Positions 11,677 to 21,682 of a stretch of 64,000 bases of DNA are shown one piece after another; positions within the stretch are counted from its first letter, which is position 1, and the number at the start of each line of letters is the position of its first letter. Under the pieces are notes generated by a model. It had not been told where the DNA came from and did not search any database. It worked only from the letters and a program-made list of their open reading frames with translations. The translations under genes were made by a program, and so were the position numbers. This stretch comes from Pinus tabuliformis (Eukaryota > Streptophyta > Pinopsida > Pinales > Pinaceae), in the NCBI GenBank assembly GCA_031772625.1, contig CM062812.1, positions 734,673,714 to 734,737,713 on the forward strand, read 5' to 3'.

Positions 11677-12380
11677 ATGGACACGCCAATGTTTAAATTT
11701 TCAATAATATTGGGTAGATATTGGAAAGTTAAAACAAGTGGATATATCTCATTTGAAAGTACACATATGACCTTGCTCAAAAGTTTAAAAAACATCATTC
11801 TTTATAGGCAAGGTCACATTATGCTATATATTGAAAGTTTTCAACCACATGTTAATGACGTGGAGGAAGATATTGGAGTATACACTCTTTTTATAGATGA
11901 CGGCATGCCTCCTCCCAATGAAATCCATCGAGAAGACCAAATTTGGCATTATAATTTTTATGGGGCCTCTTACAATGAGGTTAATTGTGCCATCATTCTT
12001 CTATACTCCCATCATGATAAATGCATCAGTATGCACTTAGGCTAGCATTTCAGTGCACTAATAATATCACAAAATCTGAGGCACTTCTCTTAGGAATAAA
12101 GGAAGACATAACCTTGGGATGTAAGTATTTAGTTGCATTTGGAGAAAATGAAGTTGTTGTCAATTTAATCAGGAAAATATGTTATCCTACTAAAAAGTTT
12201 ATCAAATGATACGTTGATACTGGTTGGGAAAGGATCTCTAAATTTATGACTTTTAACATTTCTCATGTTCGAAGAGAGCTTAACTCCTTTACATATTGGC
12301 TAATTTTCTACGCCACTAGTACCTCGCATCAAGTATTACCAGAGAGGCCCAACTATATTCTATAATTCCTTTATAGGCCT
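11677..12380 (+). pseudogene. Protease C-terminus and RNase H upstream of RT (element D)
   Basis: The 122-residue frame at 11677-12045 begins in the end of a retropepsin domain (SIILGRYWKVKTSGYISFES). After a linker it enters an RNase H domain at WHYNFYGASYNE, where Tyr-Gly stands in place of the expected Asp-Gly. After one stop the next frame continues CTNNITKSEALLLGIKE, FGENEVVVNLIRKICYP and FNISHVRRELNS. These are the central Glu, second Asp (here Glu-Asn) and C-terminal segments of an RNase H fold. The NNxxxxEALLLGI pattern matches the archaeal-like RNase H type of plant Tat elements. Several catalytic acids are mutated. Confidence 0.7.
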
Positions 12381-12839
12381 CATCTCCCTAACAATCACTA
12401 GGACTAGCAAGTATTTTTTTATGACAGAAATTGTTGACATTTCATACAGAATGAGTCTTTTAAGGAGAATGAGACAATGTCACTAAAGTTAAAAAAATAT
12501 CTTGTTGGTCTCTCCAGTCTTGAAAATTCATTTTCACTAAGTGATGTTCCCAACTGAAACAGGAAACATAGAGAAGAGTTTAAATGCAAAATCAAAGAAA
12601 TCGTCTGAGTAGAAATTAGGAACGCTGAATATCCCAAGGCACTGCAAGTTGGGGCCTAGTGTACAAAAGAATAAAAGAAAAGTCTAATTATCCTTTTTAG
12701 AGAGTTTTCAAATGTATTTTCCTAGCCCTATAAATATATTCATGTTTATGACCCTAGTATTATCCCACATGCCATTCCTATGAAAGAAGAAGCCAAGCAA
12801 GGTAGGGAGAGGTAACGATGATTCAACCCTTCTCTCGAA

Positions 12840-13810
12840 TCTTAGAAAGTAAATTGATAACATATGGATAAGAACTTTGAGAGGGTGTTAAACATGGTCT
12901 CGTTAAGAAAGAAAAATGAGGACATACGTTTTCACATATATTATCTCTCATTAAATAAAGCAAGCGTAAAGGAAAATTTCCCTTTCCCTAATATGGATTA
13001 CATTCTACAAGAAGTGGTAAGATAGTAAATGATTTCCCTTTTGGATGGTTTTGAGAATAAAACTACATTTACTACACACTTGGGAACATTCACCTATGAA
13101 TCAACACCTTTTGGTTTAATTAATGCAGTTGCGACTTTCCATATGGTTTTGCAATAAAACATCGAGGACCTCATCAGGAAAATCATTTAGATACAGCTCG
13201 ATGATATGGTTGTATATTCAAAGTGTTGCAACAATCATTTTGAACATCCGAAGTATTTTGTATTAGGTTATTCGATATCTAACTCAAGCGAAAGAAATAT
13301 ATGTTCGTAGTTACTTCTCGTAAACTTTTACGACATATTGTATCTGAATCTAGTATTAGCATTGATTTGAATACAGCAGAAGAAATTAAAAAAATTAGAG
13401 CCCCTAATTCATAAAAGGAAATTCAAGCTTTTATGGGAAAAGTAAATTTTCTTGACATCTTTATTAATGATTTTGCTAAACTTTTTAGGCATGTTCGTAA
13501 TTTTTTAAAGCATGATCACACTTTCAAATGGGATGACACTACATAGCAAGCTCTCCTTGCTATAAAGGAATCTATAGGGTCTGCACGAGTGCTAGCAAAG
13601 GCAGACTTTGATAAAGAATTTATAATTTATACTAACGCCACTGAAGAACTCATTTATAGCATCCTCATGCAAAAGGATGATGACGAAATTGAAAATCCAA
13701 TTGATTTCATGAGCCAAAGTTGTTTAAATGATGAATTTAAGTATTCTTTCATGGAAAAACATGCTTTTTCTCTTGTCAAATCAACTGAAAAATATTGTGC
13801 TATATATTAA
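12840..13810 (+). pseudogene. Reverse transcriptase and RNase H (element D)
   Basis: RT is seen in pieces. MISLLDGFENKTTF lies near 13,030; STPFGLINAVATF near 13,110; and IQLDDMVVYSK, which keeps the two catalytic Asp residues, near 13,190-13,225. Then comes EIQAFMGKVNFL near 13,420. The 73-residue frame at 13589-13810 is a Ty3-type RNase H fragment: VLAKADFDKEFIIYTNATEE, then PIDFMSQSCLNDEFKYS and EKHAFSLVKSTEKY. At least five stops or frame changes interrupt the region. The RT is of the Ty3/gypsy type. Confidence 0.8.
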
Positions 13811-14159
13811 GCAAGCATACAGAGGCATACAGAGGTAAGATTTCCACTACCCTTCATCACAATTTTTTCTCTCGTAGACTTTACGTTTTGGAAAATTATC
13901 CGTCATTACTACAAAGATGATGAAGGGACGTGACTCGGCACTTCACTTACCTCAATACCCTGAACCAAGTGAACCAGATAATGATGAAGAATCCTTTTCT
14001 ACTTTATTTTTAATTAAAAAAATCAAATTGATGTTACATATCGTCCTTGGTACAAGGACTTGATTTATTATTTACAAAATCAAAGGTCTCTTGAATATCT
14101 TGATAAAATAAAAAAATAATGTTATGTTTAGAATATTCAAAATATCAAATCCTTAATAC

Positions 14160-15204
14160 TATGCTTTTTCAAAGATCATTCGATGGATTACACTGTGTTG
14201 ATGATGAACTTCAAAAAATTTAGCAATATCTCATGGTTCTACTTATCATTAAATGCATGTTGTTGGCCATTTTTCTACGATGTCTACTACACATAAAATC
14301 TTGAATTTTGGCTTCTACTGGAATTATTTTTTATGACACTTGTAAGTATGTGCAGATCTGTAACGAATGCCAACAAGAAATTTATAAGGAAATATTCAGT
14401 TTATGCCTTTACAGGTCATCATTCTTGAATTTCCATTTTCTAAGTGAGGCCTAGAATTTATTGGCCTGATTAATGCATGGCCATCTGTAGGACATATCTT
14501 TATCCTTCTTTACATTGACTAATTGACAAATTTACAAAGTATGCAAAGTCTATTCCAATAAAAAAAAGCCAAAGATGAACAAGTCAACAAATTTATGGAA
14601 AATAATATTTACTTTCATTTTGATTTTCCATAGAGTTAATTCTTAATAATAGTCTAGCATTTATTTCTGCACAATTGACTAAACTCCGCTTAAATCACAC
14701 AACTAACATAATCTTTTAAAATATGCTCTTTGGGCTGATTGTCGATAATAAACTCTAACATTAATACTTCTCCTTTTCAGCTAGTTTATGGCCAAGAGGT
14801 AGTTATTCACATTGAATTAGAATTAAACTTTGTGTGCCTCGCCATGCAATAGCAAGAACTTAATTACACTAACGTTCCATGAAGGTTCTTAGCATTGTTT
14901 GCACTTGATAAATAACAAAATCATTCTCCATAAAAGATCAAAAAATGTTAATTTCTATGTTAATCAAAATGTACTCCTTTGGTATTCCACGCAAATAATA
15001 AAAGGAAAGCACCATAAATTATATAAATTTCGGATTGGACACTTCTTGATTTCTATTGTCGTTGGACTTAATTTTTATCTATTGAAATATGAAAACGGTC
15101 ATATGTTGTACCATACTACAAATGTCTCATCTCAAGTCATAAGTAGAAGTAGACTAAGGATAAATCATGAGAAACCACCCATCTTATTTTCAAATATGCT
15201 TTAG
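14160..15204 (+). pseudogene. Integrase with C-terminal domain (element D)
   Basis: Pieces of the zinc-binding segment (HFSTMSTTHKILNFGFYW) occur near 14,270, followed by GLEFIGLINAWPSVGHIF near 14,455, the start of the catalytic core. FQLVYGQEVVIHIELEL lies near 14,790. The last frame, 14899-15204 (101 residues), is the C-terminal region: NQNVLLWYSTQIIKGKHHKL, then RIGHFLIS and VVGLNFYLLKYENG, which is the GPY/F-like module. Integrase inserts element DNA into the host genome. Frequent stops show it is dead. Confidence 0.75.
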
Positions 15205-15541
15205 TTTAGTTTTATTTTAATTAAATTATGAATAAGAACAATAAAATGAAAATGTATACTAATAAGTGGCGCCTACCTCAACTTGGTGTTATAAGAAGTT
15301 TCCCTTGCATGTGAGGTATGGGGGCATCCATTAGTGATTTTTCAAGTAAAACGTAAAAGGATGCATACGCTTGAGTCTTAATTATGATTGTAACCAATGA
15401 GAAACCTATTTTCTTATGAATGTATTTGATGAGAGAACATTGTTATGAAAATATAAAAGAAAGTCTGAGTGCACATTTGCATTTTAAAAGGAATATAATA
15501 TATTAAACCTTTATTGAATAGATAACATGACAAGGTTTGAT
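15205..15541 (+). other. 3' non-coding part of element D up to the LINE
   Basis: There is no gene here. The AT-rich sequence follows the integrase end and contains a purine-rich TGAGGTATGGGGGCAT at about 15,314-15,330 that could be a polypurine tract. The LINE target-site copy (15,524-15,541) closes it. Confidence 0.4.
15524..15541 (+). repeat. LINE target-site duplication, left copy
   Basis: AACATGACAAGGTTTGAT occurs here and, with 18 of 18 bases identical, at 22,895-22,912. The two copies exactly bracket the LINE. Confidence 0.95.
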
Positions 15542-15774
15542 GATTCCATTGGAAAAATATTACATGGAGTGAAAGTAACACCAGGTGGAGCTTGATGCTA
15601 GAGAAGGCGAGCGACTGAAGCGATTAGGGTTTTGCTGTTCGCTCAGACGGCGCAGACTGTGCAGCGCAGGCTCTGCCCTCAAACCAGATCGTATCCCTGG
15701 GCGAAAAGTGCAACAGTACAGCATTAGACCGGCACTATGGAACAGCCGCAGGGGGGGCGTCAGGGCCCTCCCCA

Positions 15775-16650
15775 ATGCAGCACGATCCGGAACAAGCTTT
15801 CCTGTTTGGTTCGATTGACAGGGAGATTCTGAACAAAGGAAATAGGCCACAGCAAGAAAACAAGAAATCAGGAGGACGACAAAGCCATGCTAGCGTCACT
15901 CAGGATAAGGGGAAAAACCCGGAGGAAGCGCCAAAGGTAACCTCGACTACCTGTAAACCAATAGCCACAAAAAGGCCAAGAATAGAACTACCGGGGCACC
16001 AGATTGATGCTCGAATCGAGTTCATGAGAGATCACGCCATCATAGGGAAGTTCATAGGGTTTTGGCCAACGGAAAGAGCCCTATATGGGTGGATTGCTGC
16101 CAAATGCAAGCCGAAAGGAGATGTCACCCTGCAACTAGGGCCAAAGGGCTTCTTCACAGTAATTTTTTACTGCACTGAAGACAAACTCAGGGTGCTGGGA
16201 ACAGGGCCTCACTTCTTCAACGCAGCGGGTTTGTACATGAGAGACTGGATACCAAGATTCAACCCGGATAAGGAAGACCTCACCTGGGCACCAGTTTGGA
16301 TCCGAATGTATGGCCTTCCAGACGAATACTGGGACGAGGACACACTCAGGAAGATTGGAAATGGATTAGGGGAATACATCAGGACAGCAGAAGAGACCAA
16401 AATGCGCAGATTCATCTCATATGCTCGCATATGTGTCTTCATGAGGCTGAATGAAGCATTACCAGAATCGGTAACTCTCTCCCACTGGGATGAAGAATGG
16501 ATCCAACCCTTGGACTATGAGCATGTGCCCTTCCGCTGCAGGAGATGCCACGCTCTTGGGCACCTATTCCGTGATTGTCCCCTGAACGCCAAAGCCACGT
16601 CTCAGGACCCTCTAGCGGCCAAGCTTCTAAGAATAGTTTCGAAGTCCTAG
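15775..16650 (+). CDS. LINE ORF1, N-terminal part: DUF4283 and CCHC nucleic-acid-binding protein
   Basis: This 291-residue frame starts at ATG 15775. A low-complexity N-terminal basic region (to about residue 75) leads into a DUF4283-like domain (about 75-235; GKFIGFWPTERALYGWI, APVWIRMYGLPDEYWDEDTL). A zinc knuckle CRRCHALGHLFRDC follows at about residues 255-268. ORF1 proteins of plant L1 elements bind the element RNA to form the ribonucleoprotein that retrotransposes. The frame stops soon after the knuckle, while the expected downstream part continues in the -1 frame. An ATG at 15737 in another frame, before a G7 run, might be an older start that has lost phase. Confidence 0.85.
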   Translation: MQHDPEQAFLFGSIDREILNKGNRPQQENKKSGGRQSHASVTQDKGKNPEEAPKVTSTTCKPIATKRPRIELPGHQIDARIEFMRDHAIIGKFIGFWPTERALYGWIAAKCKPKGDVTLQLGPKGFFTVIFYCTEDKLRVLGTGPHFFNAAGLYMRDWIPRFNPDKEDLTWAPVWIRMYGLPDEYWDEDTLRKIGNGLGEYIRTAEETKMRRFISYARICVFMRLNEALPESVTLSHWDEEWIQPLDYEHVPFRCRRCHALGHLFRDCPLNAKATSQDPLAAKLLRIVSKS

Positions 16651-17219
16651 CTCAGTCCTCCGAAGATCCTCCCCCGATCTCTGATTCCCACCCCTCCCAT
16701 CCATCTTCCTCTGCTCCCCCTCCTCCCCCAACCTCCTCCCCCAAATGCCATTCCCCGGAGATCACCCATGACTTCCCATCCGGAGATAGGAAGGAACAGG
16801 CAGAGACAGACAAGGAAATGGATTTGGGTGGAAAGCTAGACCCTCCCTCTAGCTCAATGCTAAATGAGGAAGAGAGCAGTCAGGTGAAACCAATGGAAGA
16901 AGAACCTGAGAGCATAGACCTGCATGGCCTGGATATTCTAGAACTGGAACTAGCATGCAAAACAAAGGCATATGACAGCATATCCGAATCCCAACTCAAC
17001 AGGCTGGAGGTAGTCATTTCAAGAGCTTATCAGCAGCAACAACTAGGGATTCAGCCAGGAAGCCAGTGGGATGGAAGCCAACCCCCAAAGGAAACCAAAA
17101 AGAGAGGAAGGAAAACAGATCTACAGAGAACCATCGAGATTGGGAAGCTCCTGTTAGACTCAGGCAGGTATGCGAAATTGACAAAGTACTACAAACCCAC
17201 TGCAAATAGTGAACTATGA
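16575..17219 (+). CDS. LINE ORF1, C-terminal part in the -1 frame
   Basis: This frame overlaps the first ORF1 part by 76 bases and has no ATG at its 5' limit. It is most likely the original C-terminal half of ORF1 (KNSFEVLAQSSEDPPP begins near 16,632), put out of phase by an indel or reached by frameshifting. The product would be Pro/Ser-rich, then acidic, then basic (KETKKRGRKT near the end), with no recognised domain. The stop codon TGA (17217-17219) overlaps the ORF2 start in an ATGA arrangement. No standard slippery heptamer is seen in the overlap, so a simple indel is the first explanation. Confidence 0.6.
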   Translation: MSPERQSHVSGPSSGQASKNSFEVLAQSSEDPPPISDSHPSHPSSSAPPPPPTSSPKCHSPEITHDFPSGDRKEQAETDKEMDLGGKLDPPSSSMLNEEESSQVKPMEEEPESIDLHGLDILELELACKTKAYDSISESQLNRLEVVISRAYQQQQLGIQPGSQWDGSQPPKETKKRGRKTDLQRTIEIGKLLLDSGRYAKLTKYYKPTANSEL

Positions 17220-20200
17220 AGCTGGTCTCATGGAATTTAAGAGGGCTCAACAGCCCAGGGAAACTTAGAATGCTGAAAAACATGATTAAAATGGAGAAGC
17301 CACAAATATGCTTCCTCCAGGAAACCAAATGTAATAGTACTACTTTAGGTAGTATCCTCACAAAGGCTTGGCCAGGTTGCCGCTCAGTTGCGGTAGATGC
17401 ATCTGGAGCGTCAGGGGGGTTAGCTATTGCATGGAATACTCAAGCAATAGACCTCTCAGATTTCCATGCCTCCCACCACCTGATACAGGCAGCCTTCCAT
17501 ATTTTGGGCACGAATGTTCATGGCAATCTTTCAAATGTATACTTCCCACAGGACACAGGAAGCAAAATAGCACTTCTAGACACCATCGAGGCACTGAACA
17601 ACGACAGAAGGCACCCACTCTGGATAATCGGAGGGGACTTTAACATGATCACCAAGCTAGAAGAGAAGAAAGGGGGGAGAAACAGGCTGGAACAAGAAAC
17701 CACCCACTTCAAGAATTTCATCCAAAACGCCTCCCTCATAGATGTGCCTTTCTGCAATGGAACGTTCACATGGAACAACCGCAGAGCTGGAAAACACCAA
17801 ATCGCATCCAAACTAGATCGCATCCTTATCTCAGATAATGCGATTCACCTGGGAGGAGACTTTACAGCCGCAATACTTCAGCATACTGGCTCGGACCACT
17901 GGCCGATTGCTCTTCAATGGCAGCGACCTGGTGATCAAACGCGAAGACCCTTCCGCTTCGAAGGATTCTGGCTCACGCACCCTGAGTTCAAAGACTTCGT
18001 AAAAACCACATGGACTTCCTTCACTCCTCCAGAAGGGTCCAAGATGTACCAATTCCAACAGAAGCTCCGGTACCTTAAAGGCCACTTAAAGCGATGGAAC
18101 AGAGAAACCTTTGGAGATATCTTCAAAGCTCAGCAAGATCTCAATCGGGAATTAATGGACCTCCATCAGAAGATAACCACAGAGGGACACACTGAAGGGA
18201 CCCTGGAACAGGAACGACGCATCCACAGTCAGCTTCAGGAAAGGCAGAAGCAGGAGGAAGTTTACTGGAAACAAAAGTCCCGAATAAGATGGTTGAAGGA
18301 AGGAGAGCGCAACACCAAATTCTTCCACAGAACCACCATTCAAAGAAGAATGCACAATAACATCCCGTTTATCCAGAAGCAAGGGGGAGAGAAAATAGAA
18401 AAGCATGAGGAAATAGAGGAAGAATTACGCAATCACTTCAACCAGATCCTTCAAGAGCCGGAGGGAGACAGAAGGATAGCAATTGAAAAAATTACTAACA
18501 ATGTGCCTAGAATCATCAAGGAAGAACACAATGAGCTTCTCCTCCGCCCAATACTGCCTCAGGAGGTGGATGAAGCGATGTTCCAGCTCAAAGAAGGAAA
18601 GGCACCTGGGCCAGACGGATTTACCTCCACATTCTTTCATACCTTTTGGGAGCTGATTAAACAAGAGGTATGGCAAATTGTGGAAGAATCGAGAGCCCTC
18701 CACTGGATGCTGCCCTCTCTCAACACAACTTTTATAGCCCTAATCCCTAAGGAGGAGGACGCTATTACGCCTGACAAATATAGGCCGATTGCACTTTGTA
18801 ATGTGATATACAAGGTCATTTCTAAAGTAGTGGCTAATCGGCTGAAGCCTTTGCTACCGCTGCTCATATCTCAGGAACAGTCAGGCTATGTGGAGGGCAG
18901 ACAAATCATGGACGACATTCTCCTCACGCACGAGATCATACACTCCCTCAAACATTCAAAGCAGGCATGTATGATTCTTAAACTAGATCTTTCTAAAGCT
19001 TTCGATAAACTCAGCTGGATCTTCATACAGCAAATGTTAAAAGCTTTTGGTTTCAGTTCCATGTGGATCCGCTGGGTCATGAGCCTAATAAACTCCACTC
19101 AGTTCTCCATCCTGGTGAATGGCATCCCTTCAAGGCCCTTCAAACCATCAAGAGGAATCAGGCAAGGGGATCCCCTATCTCCCTTCCTATTCGTTCTCAT
19201 GGCAGAAGGGCTAGGACGTCACATCAAACAAGCTCTTCAATCTCAACAGCTCAAGGGTCTTTCAGTTCATAACTCCCCTGCCACTTCCCATCAGCAATTC
19301 GTTGATGATACCATGCTTTTTGGTTACCCTTCAGCCCAGGAAGCCACTTGCCTCAAATCCTTGCTCAATGACTTTGCTGAAGCCTCAGGCACGGATGTAA
19401 ATTGTGCCAAATCGCAGATATTCTTTTTTCATACGCCTCCCCCTGTCAAATCAGCTGTCACTCGCATCCTCGGATTCCCTGCCACCTCCCTTCCCTCAAA
19501 ATACCTTGGCACCCCTCTCACGGCCTCAGCTCTAAAGCATTCCACTTGGCGTACCCTCATAGAGAAAATGGAATCTCGTCTCAACCTTTGGACTCATAGA
19601 TCTCTCAACCTAGCCAGTAGGGTTGTGCTCATCAAATCAGTCCTTCAGGCAATGCCGCTGTACCTATTCTCAATCCTTGCAGCACCCAAATGGGTCCTAA
19701 AGAGAATCAGGCAGCTTCAACGCAGCTTTCTTTGGGGAGGGTCGGCAACTAATCGGAAATGGGCATTGGTCAAATGGCCAACAGTATGCCAACCAAAGGA
19801 GAAAGGGGGTATTGGGCTGAGGGACCCAGAGCATAGTAACGCCATCATGAGTGCCAAAATTTGGTGGCACTGGATCACTAATCCAGAAAAGCCTTGGGCA
19901 AGAATCTGGACAGCTAAATATGCCAACAACAGACCCCAGGAGGAGCTCATCCGGTTTATCCCCATGGAAAAAGGCTCGCTCATATGGAATGCGGCCAAAC
20001 AGCACTACCACTTAATACAGCAACACAGCTTTTGGGAGGTTAGGAATGGCCAAACAACAAGATTTTGGACAGATGCATGGAATCAGATGCCAAAGCTCAT
20101 CCACACCCTCCAATTACCACTGGATCATGTCAGGCAGGAGCAGCAGCAAGAAAAGATCCATTACTACTGGGGGCAAGAGATGGAACATGGATTCAGGAAA

Positions 20201-21580
20201 TGGAAACAAGGAAATCATTGGGCTATCACCACAAACTTGCAGGATACAGGGGCTTTGGAGAAGGAGCTGGATAAAAGAAGAATCCGATATGACGAAGGCA
20301 CCGACATCTTGAGATGGGGATACCGACCAAAAGGCGACTTCACCACTTCAGAAGCTTACAAGATAATCTGTAACAATAATATCCACTCTGATCCTATATG
20401 GAGCAAAATATGGGGTTTTGGCTCATGGCCCAAAATCTCCTACTTCCTGTGGCTAGTCAGTCACAAAAGAATCCTTACCTGGGATAAATTAAGAAGAAGG
20501 AATTTCCATGGACCATCGTTATGCCCCAATTGTTGCCAAAATGAGGAAACGCTTCAACACCTTTTGGATTCCTGCCCTCTAGCTAATCAACTATGGGAAA
20601 AAGCGGGCTTCAGATGTCAAAAAAGATGCAGAACAAAAAACGACATTACTGACTCCCTAAGGCACTGGCCGCAGAACCCTTATAAGAGTGAACTCCTCAA
20701 TTGCTTGTGGAACCTTCTCCCTGGTCTCATATCCTGGAGTATTTGGAAAGAAAGGAACAAGCGGATATTCAAAAATCAGAGCTCAAGGATCGAAGAGGTT
20801 TGGACCAAACTATGTGGGAACCTGAATGAGACGCTGATCCTCCACTCCTGGACAACGGAAGATCTTCCTTCTCTTGATAATGAAAAAGGTATACTAAGCA
20901 ACTGGCAATTGAACATTCCTCAATCCCAACACAGGAACAGCACCTCCACAAGCAGCGGTTCAATCAAAGACACCTGGAGCGCCCCACCTAGATATTCTTA
21001 CAAGCTCAACTTTGATGGAGCCTCCAAAGGTAACCCGGGAAAAGCAGGCTTTGGAGGCATCCTCAGGAATCATGAAGGTACACCCTTGAAGATATTCTTG
21101 GGATCCTTGGGCTGGGATACCAATAACTCAGCGGAAATTGAAGGATTGTGGCAAGGACTCCTCTTAGCCGGAAACCTCAATCTGCAGCCCTTGATCGTGG
21201 AAGGAGATTCCCAGATTCTTATAAACATGGCCAAGAGATTGCAGAATGGTTCTCAAGCGAAAAAAATCTCAAACAGTTGGAGACTGGCGGCCCGTTTAGA
21301 AGCCATTGAACATGCCCTTCGCAGCAACAGGGCAATCTCTTTTTCTCATACAAAAAGAGAAGGCAACAAGGTCGCCGACCTTCTCGCCAACATAGGGGCA
21401 GATAATGATCATATTCTCCTTACAGGAGCCCTAACCATTATCACAGACAATGCTCAAGCTCAGGAATTGGATAAGCTGATCCAAAATGACAATGCCTACC
21501 CGGATGCGGGTGCCACGCAGGAGAAGGACGGTTCGCCACATGGTAAGCATGGGCGGCCTCAAGTTTGGAAGGGTCATTAA
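17216..21580 (+). CDS. LINE ORF2: endonuclease, reverse transcriptase and RNase H
   Basis: This is an uninterrupted 1,454-residue polyprotein. Residues 1-235 form an APE-type endonuclease (SWNLRGL, FLQETK, GGDFNMI, SDHWPIAL) that nicks target DNA. RT spans about 480-770 with YRPIALCNVIYKVISK, KLDLSKAFDKLSW (near 589), GIRQGDPLSPF (near 647) and FVDDTMLF (near 694); Val replaces the usual Ala of F/YADD, but both Asp remain. A zf-RVT domain (about 1060-1131; CPNC through HLLDSC) precedes an RNase H domain (about 1260-1395; NFDGASKGNPGKAGFGG, NNSAEIEGL, VEGDSQ, KREGNKVADLLA) with all acidic residues present. Plant L1s are known to carry such archaeal-like RNase H. The start overlaps the ORF1 stop by ATGA. 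Confidence 0.95.
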   Translation: MKLVSWNLRGLNSPGKLRMLKNMIKMEKPQICFLQETKCNSTTLGSILTKAWPGCRSVAVDASGASGGLAIAWNTQAIDLSDFHASHHLIQAAFHILGTNVHGNLSNVYFPQDTGSKIALLDTIEALNNDRRHPLWIIGGDFNMITKLEEKKGGRNRLEQETTHFKNFIQNASLIDVPFCNGTFTWNNRRAGKHQIASKLDRILISDNAIHLGGDFTAAILQHTGSDHWPIALQWQRPGDQTRRPFRFEGFWLTHPEFKDFVKTTWTSFTPPEGSKMYQFQQKLRYLKGHLKRWNRETFGDIFKAQQDLNRELMDLHQKITTEGHTEGTLEQERRIHSQLQERQKQEEVYWKQKSRIRWLKEGERNTKFFHRTTIQRRMHNNIPFIQKQGGEKIEKHEEIEEELRNHFNQILQEPEGDRRIAIEKITNNVPRIIKEEHNELLLRPILPQEVDEAMFQLKEGKAPGPDGFTSTFFHTFWELIKQEVWQIVEESRALHWMLPSLNTTFIALIPKEEDAITPDKYRPIALCNVIYKVISKVVANRLKPLLPLLISQEQSGYVEGRQIMDDILLTHEIIHSLKHSKQACMILKLDLSKAFDKLSWIFIQQMLKAFGFSSMWIRWVMSLINSTQFSILVNGIPSRPFKPSRGIRQGDPLSPFLFVLMAEGLGRHIKQALQSQQLKGLSVHNSPATSHQQFVDDTMLFGYPSAQEATCLKSLLNDFAEASGTDVNCAKSQIFFFHTPPPVKSAVTRILGFPATSLPSKYLGTPLTASALKHSTWRTLIEKMESRLNLWTHRSLNLASRVVLIKSVLQAMPLYLFSILAAPKWVLKRIRQLQRSFLWGGSATNRKWALVKWPTVCQPKEKGGIGLRDPEHSNAIMSAKIWWHWITNPEKPWARIWTAKYANNRPQEELIRFIPMEKGSLIWNAAKQHYHLIQQHSFWEVRNGQTTRFWTDAWNQMPKLIHTLQLPLDHVRQEQQQEKIHYYWGQEMEHGFRKWKQGNHWAITTNLQDTGALEKELDKRRIRYDEGTDILRWGYRPKGDFTTSEAYKIICNNNIHSDPIWSKIWGFGSWPKISYFLWLVSHKRILTWDKLRRRNFHGPSLCPNCCQNEETLQHLLDSCPLANQLWEKAGFRCQKRCRTKNDITDSLRHWPQNPYKSELLNCLWNLLPGLISWSIWKERNKRIFKNQSSRIEEVWTKLCGNLNETLILHSWTTEDLPSLDNEKGILSNWQLNIPQSQHRNSTSTSSGSIKDTWSAPPRYSYKLNFDGASKGNPGKAGFGGILRNHEGTPLKIFLGSLGWDTNNSAEIEGLWQGLLLAGNLNLQPLIVEGDSQILINMAKRLQNGSQAKKISNSWRLAARLEAIEHALRSNRAISFSHTKREGNKVADLLANIGADNDHILLTGALTIITDNAQAQELDKLIQNDNAYPDAGATQEKDGSPHGKHGRPQVWKGH

Positions 21581-21682
21581 CTGCACTCCGCCGCCCTGGA
21601 TGGCAAGCGTGAGAGCAGAGGCGCGAGAGGACGGCAATTCATTGCCGGGTCTGAGCTCCATTAACTGTTTCAGAGGGGAGTT

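Larger units (their letters stand above)
11650..15541 (+). mobile_element. Tat-like Ty3/gypsy pol relic, interrupted by the LINE (element D)
   Basis: On the plus strand, despite many stops and frameshifts, the domains follow in the order protease end, RNase H, RT, second RNase H, integrase, integrase C-terminus. Two RNase H domains indicate a Tat-group element, but here one precedes RT. No gag is visible upstream, because the copia LTR region abuts the protease, so the element is 5'-truncated or was cut by that insertion. The LINE at 15,542 lies beyond the integrase in the presumed 3' untranslated or LTR part. Confidence 0.75.

Noticed and set aside
15267-15273. TGGCGCC, resembling a gypsy primer-binding site
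   Set aside because: It lies downstream of integrase in a plus-strand element, where a primer-binding site is not expected, and no LTR end adjoins it.
16575-16650. Programmed -1 frameshift in LINE ORF1
   Set aside because: No X-XXY-YYZ heptamer occurs in the overlap, so an indel is the simpler explanation; kept only as a question in the findings.
17014-21000. Many minus-strand and alternative-frame open frames across the LINE
   Set aside because: They are shadows of the GC-rich ORF1/ORF2 coding sequence.
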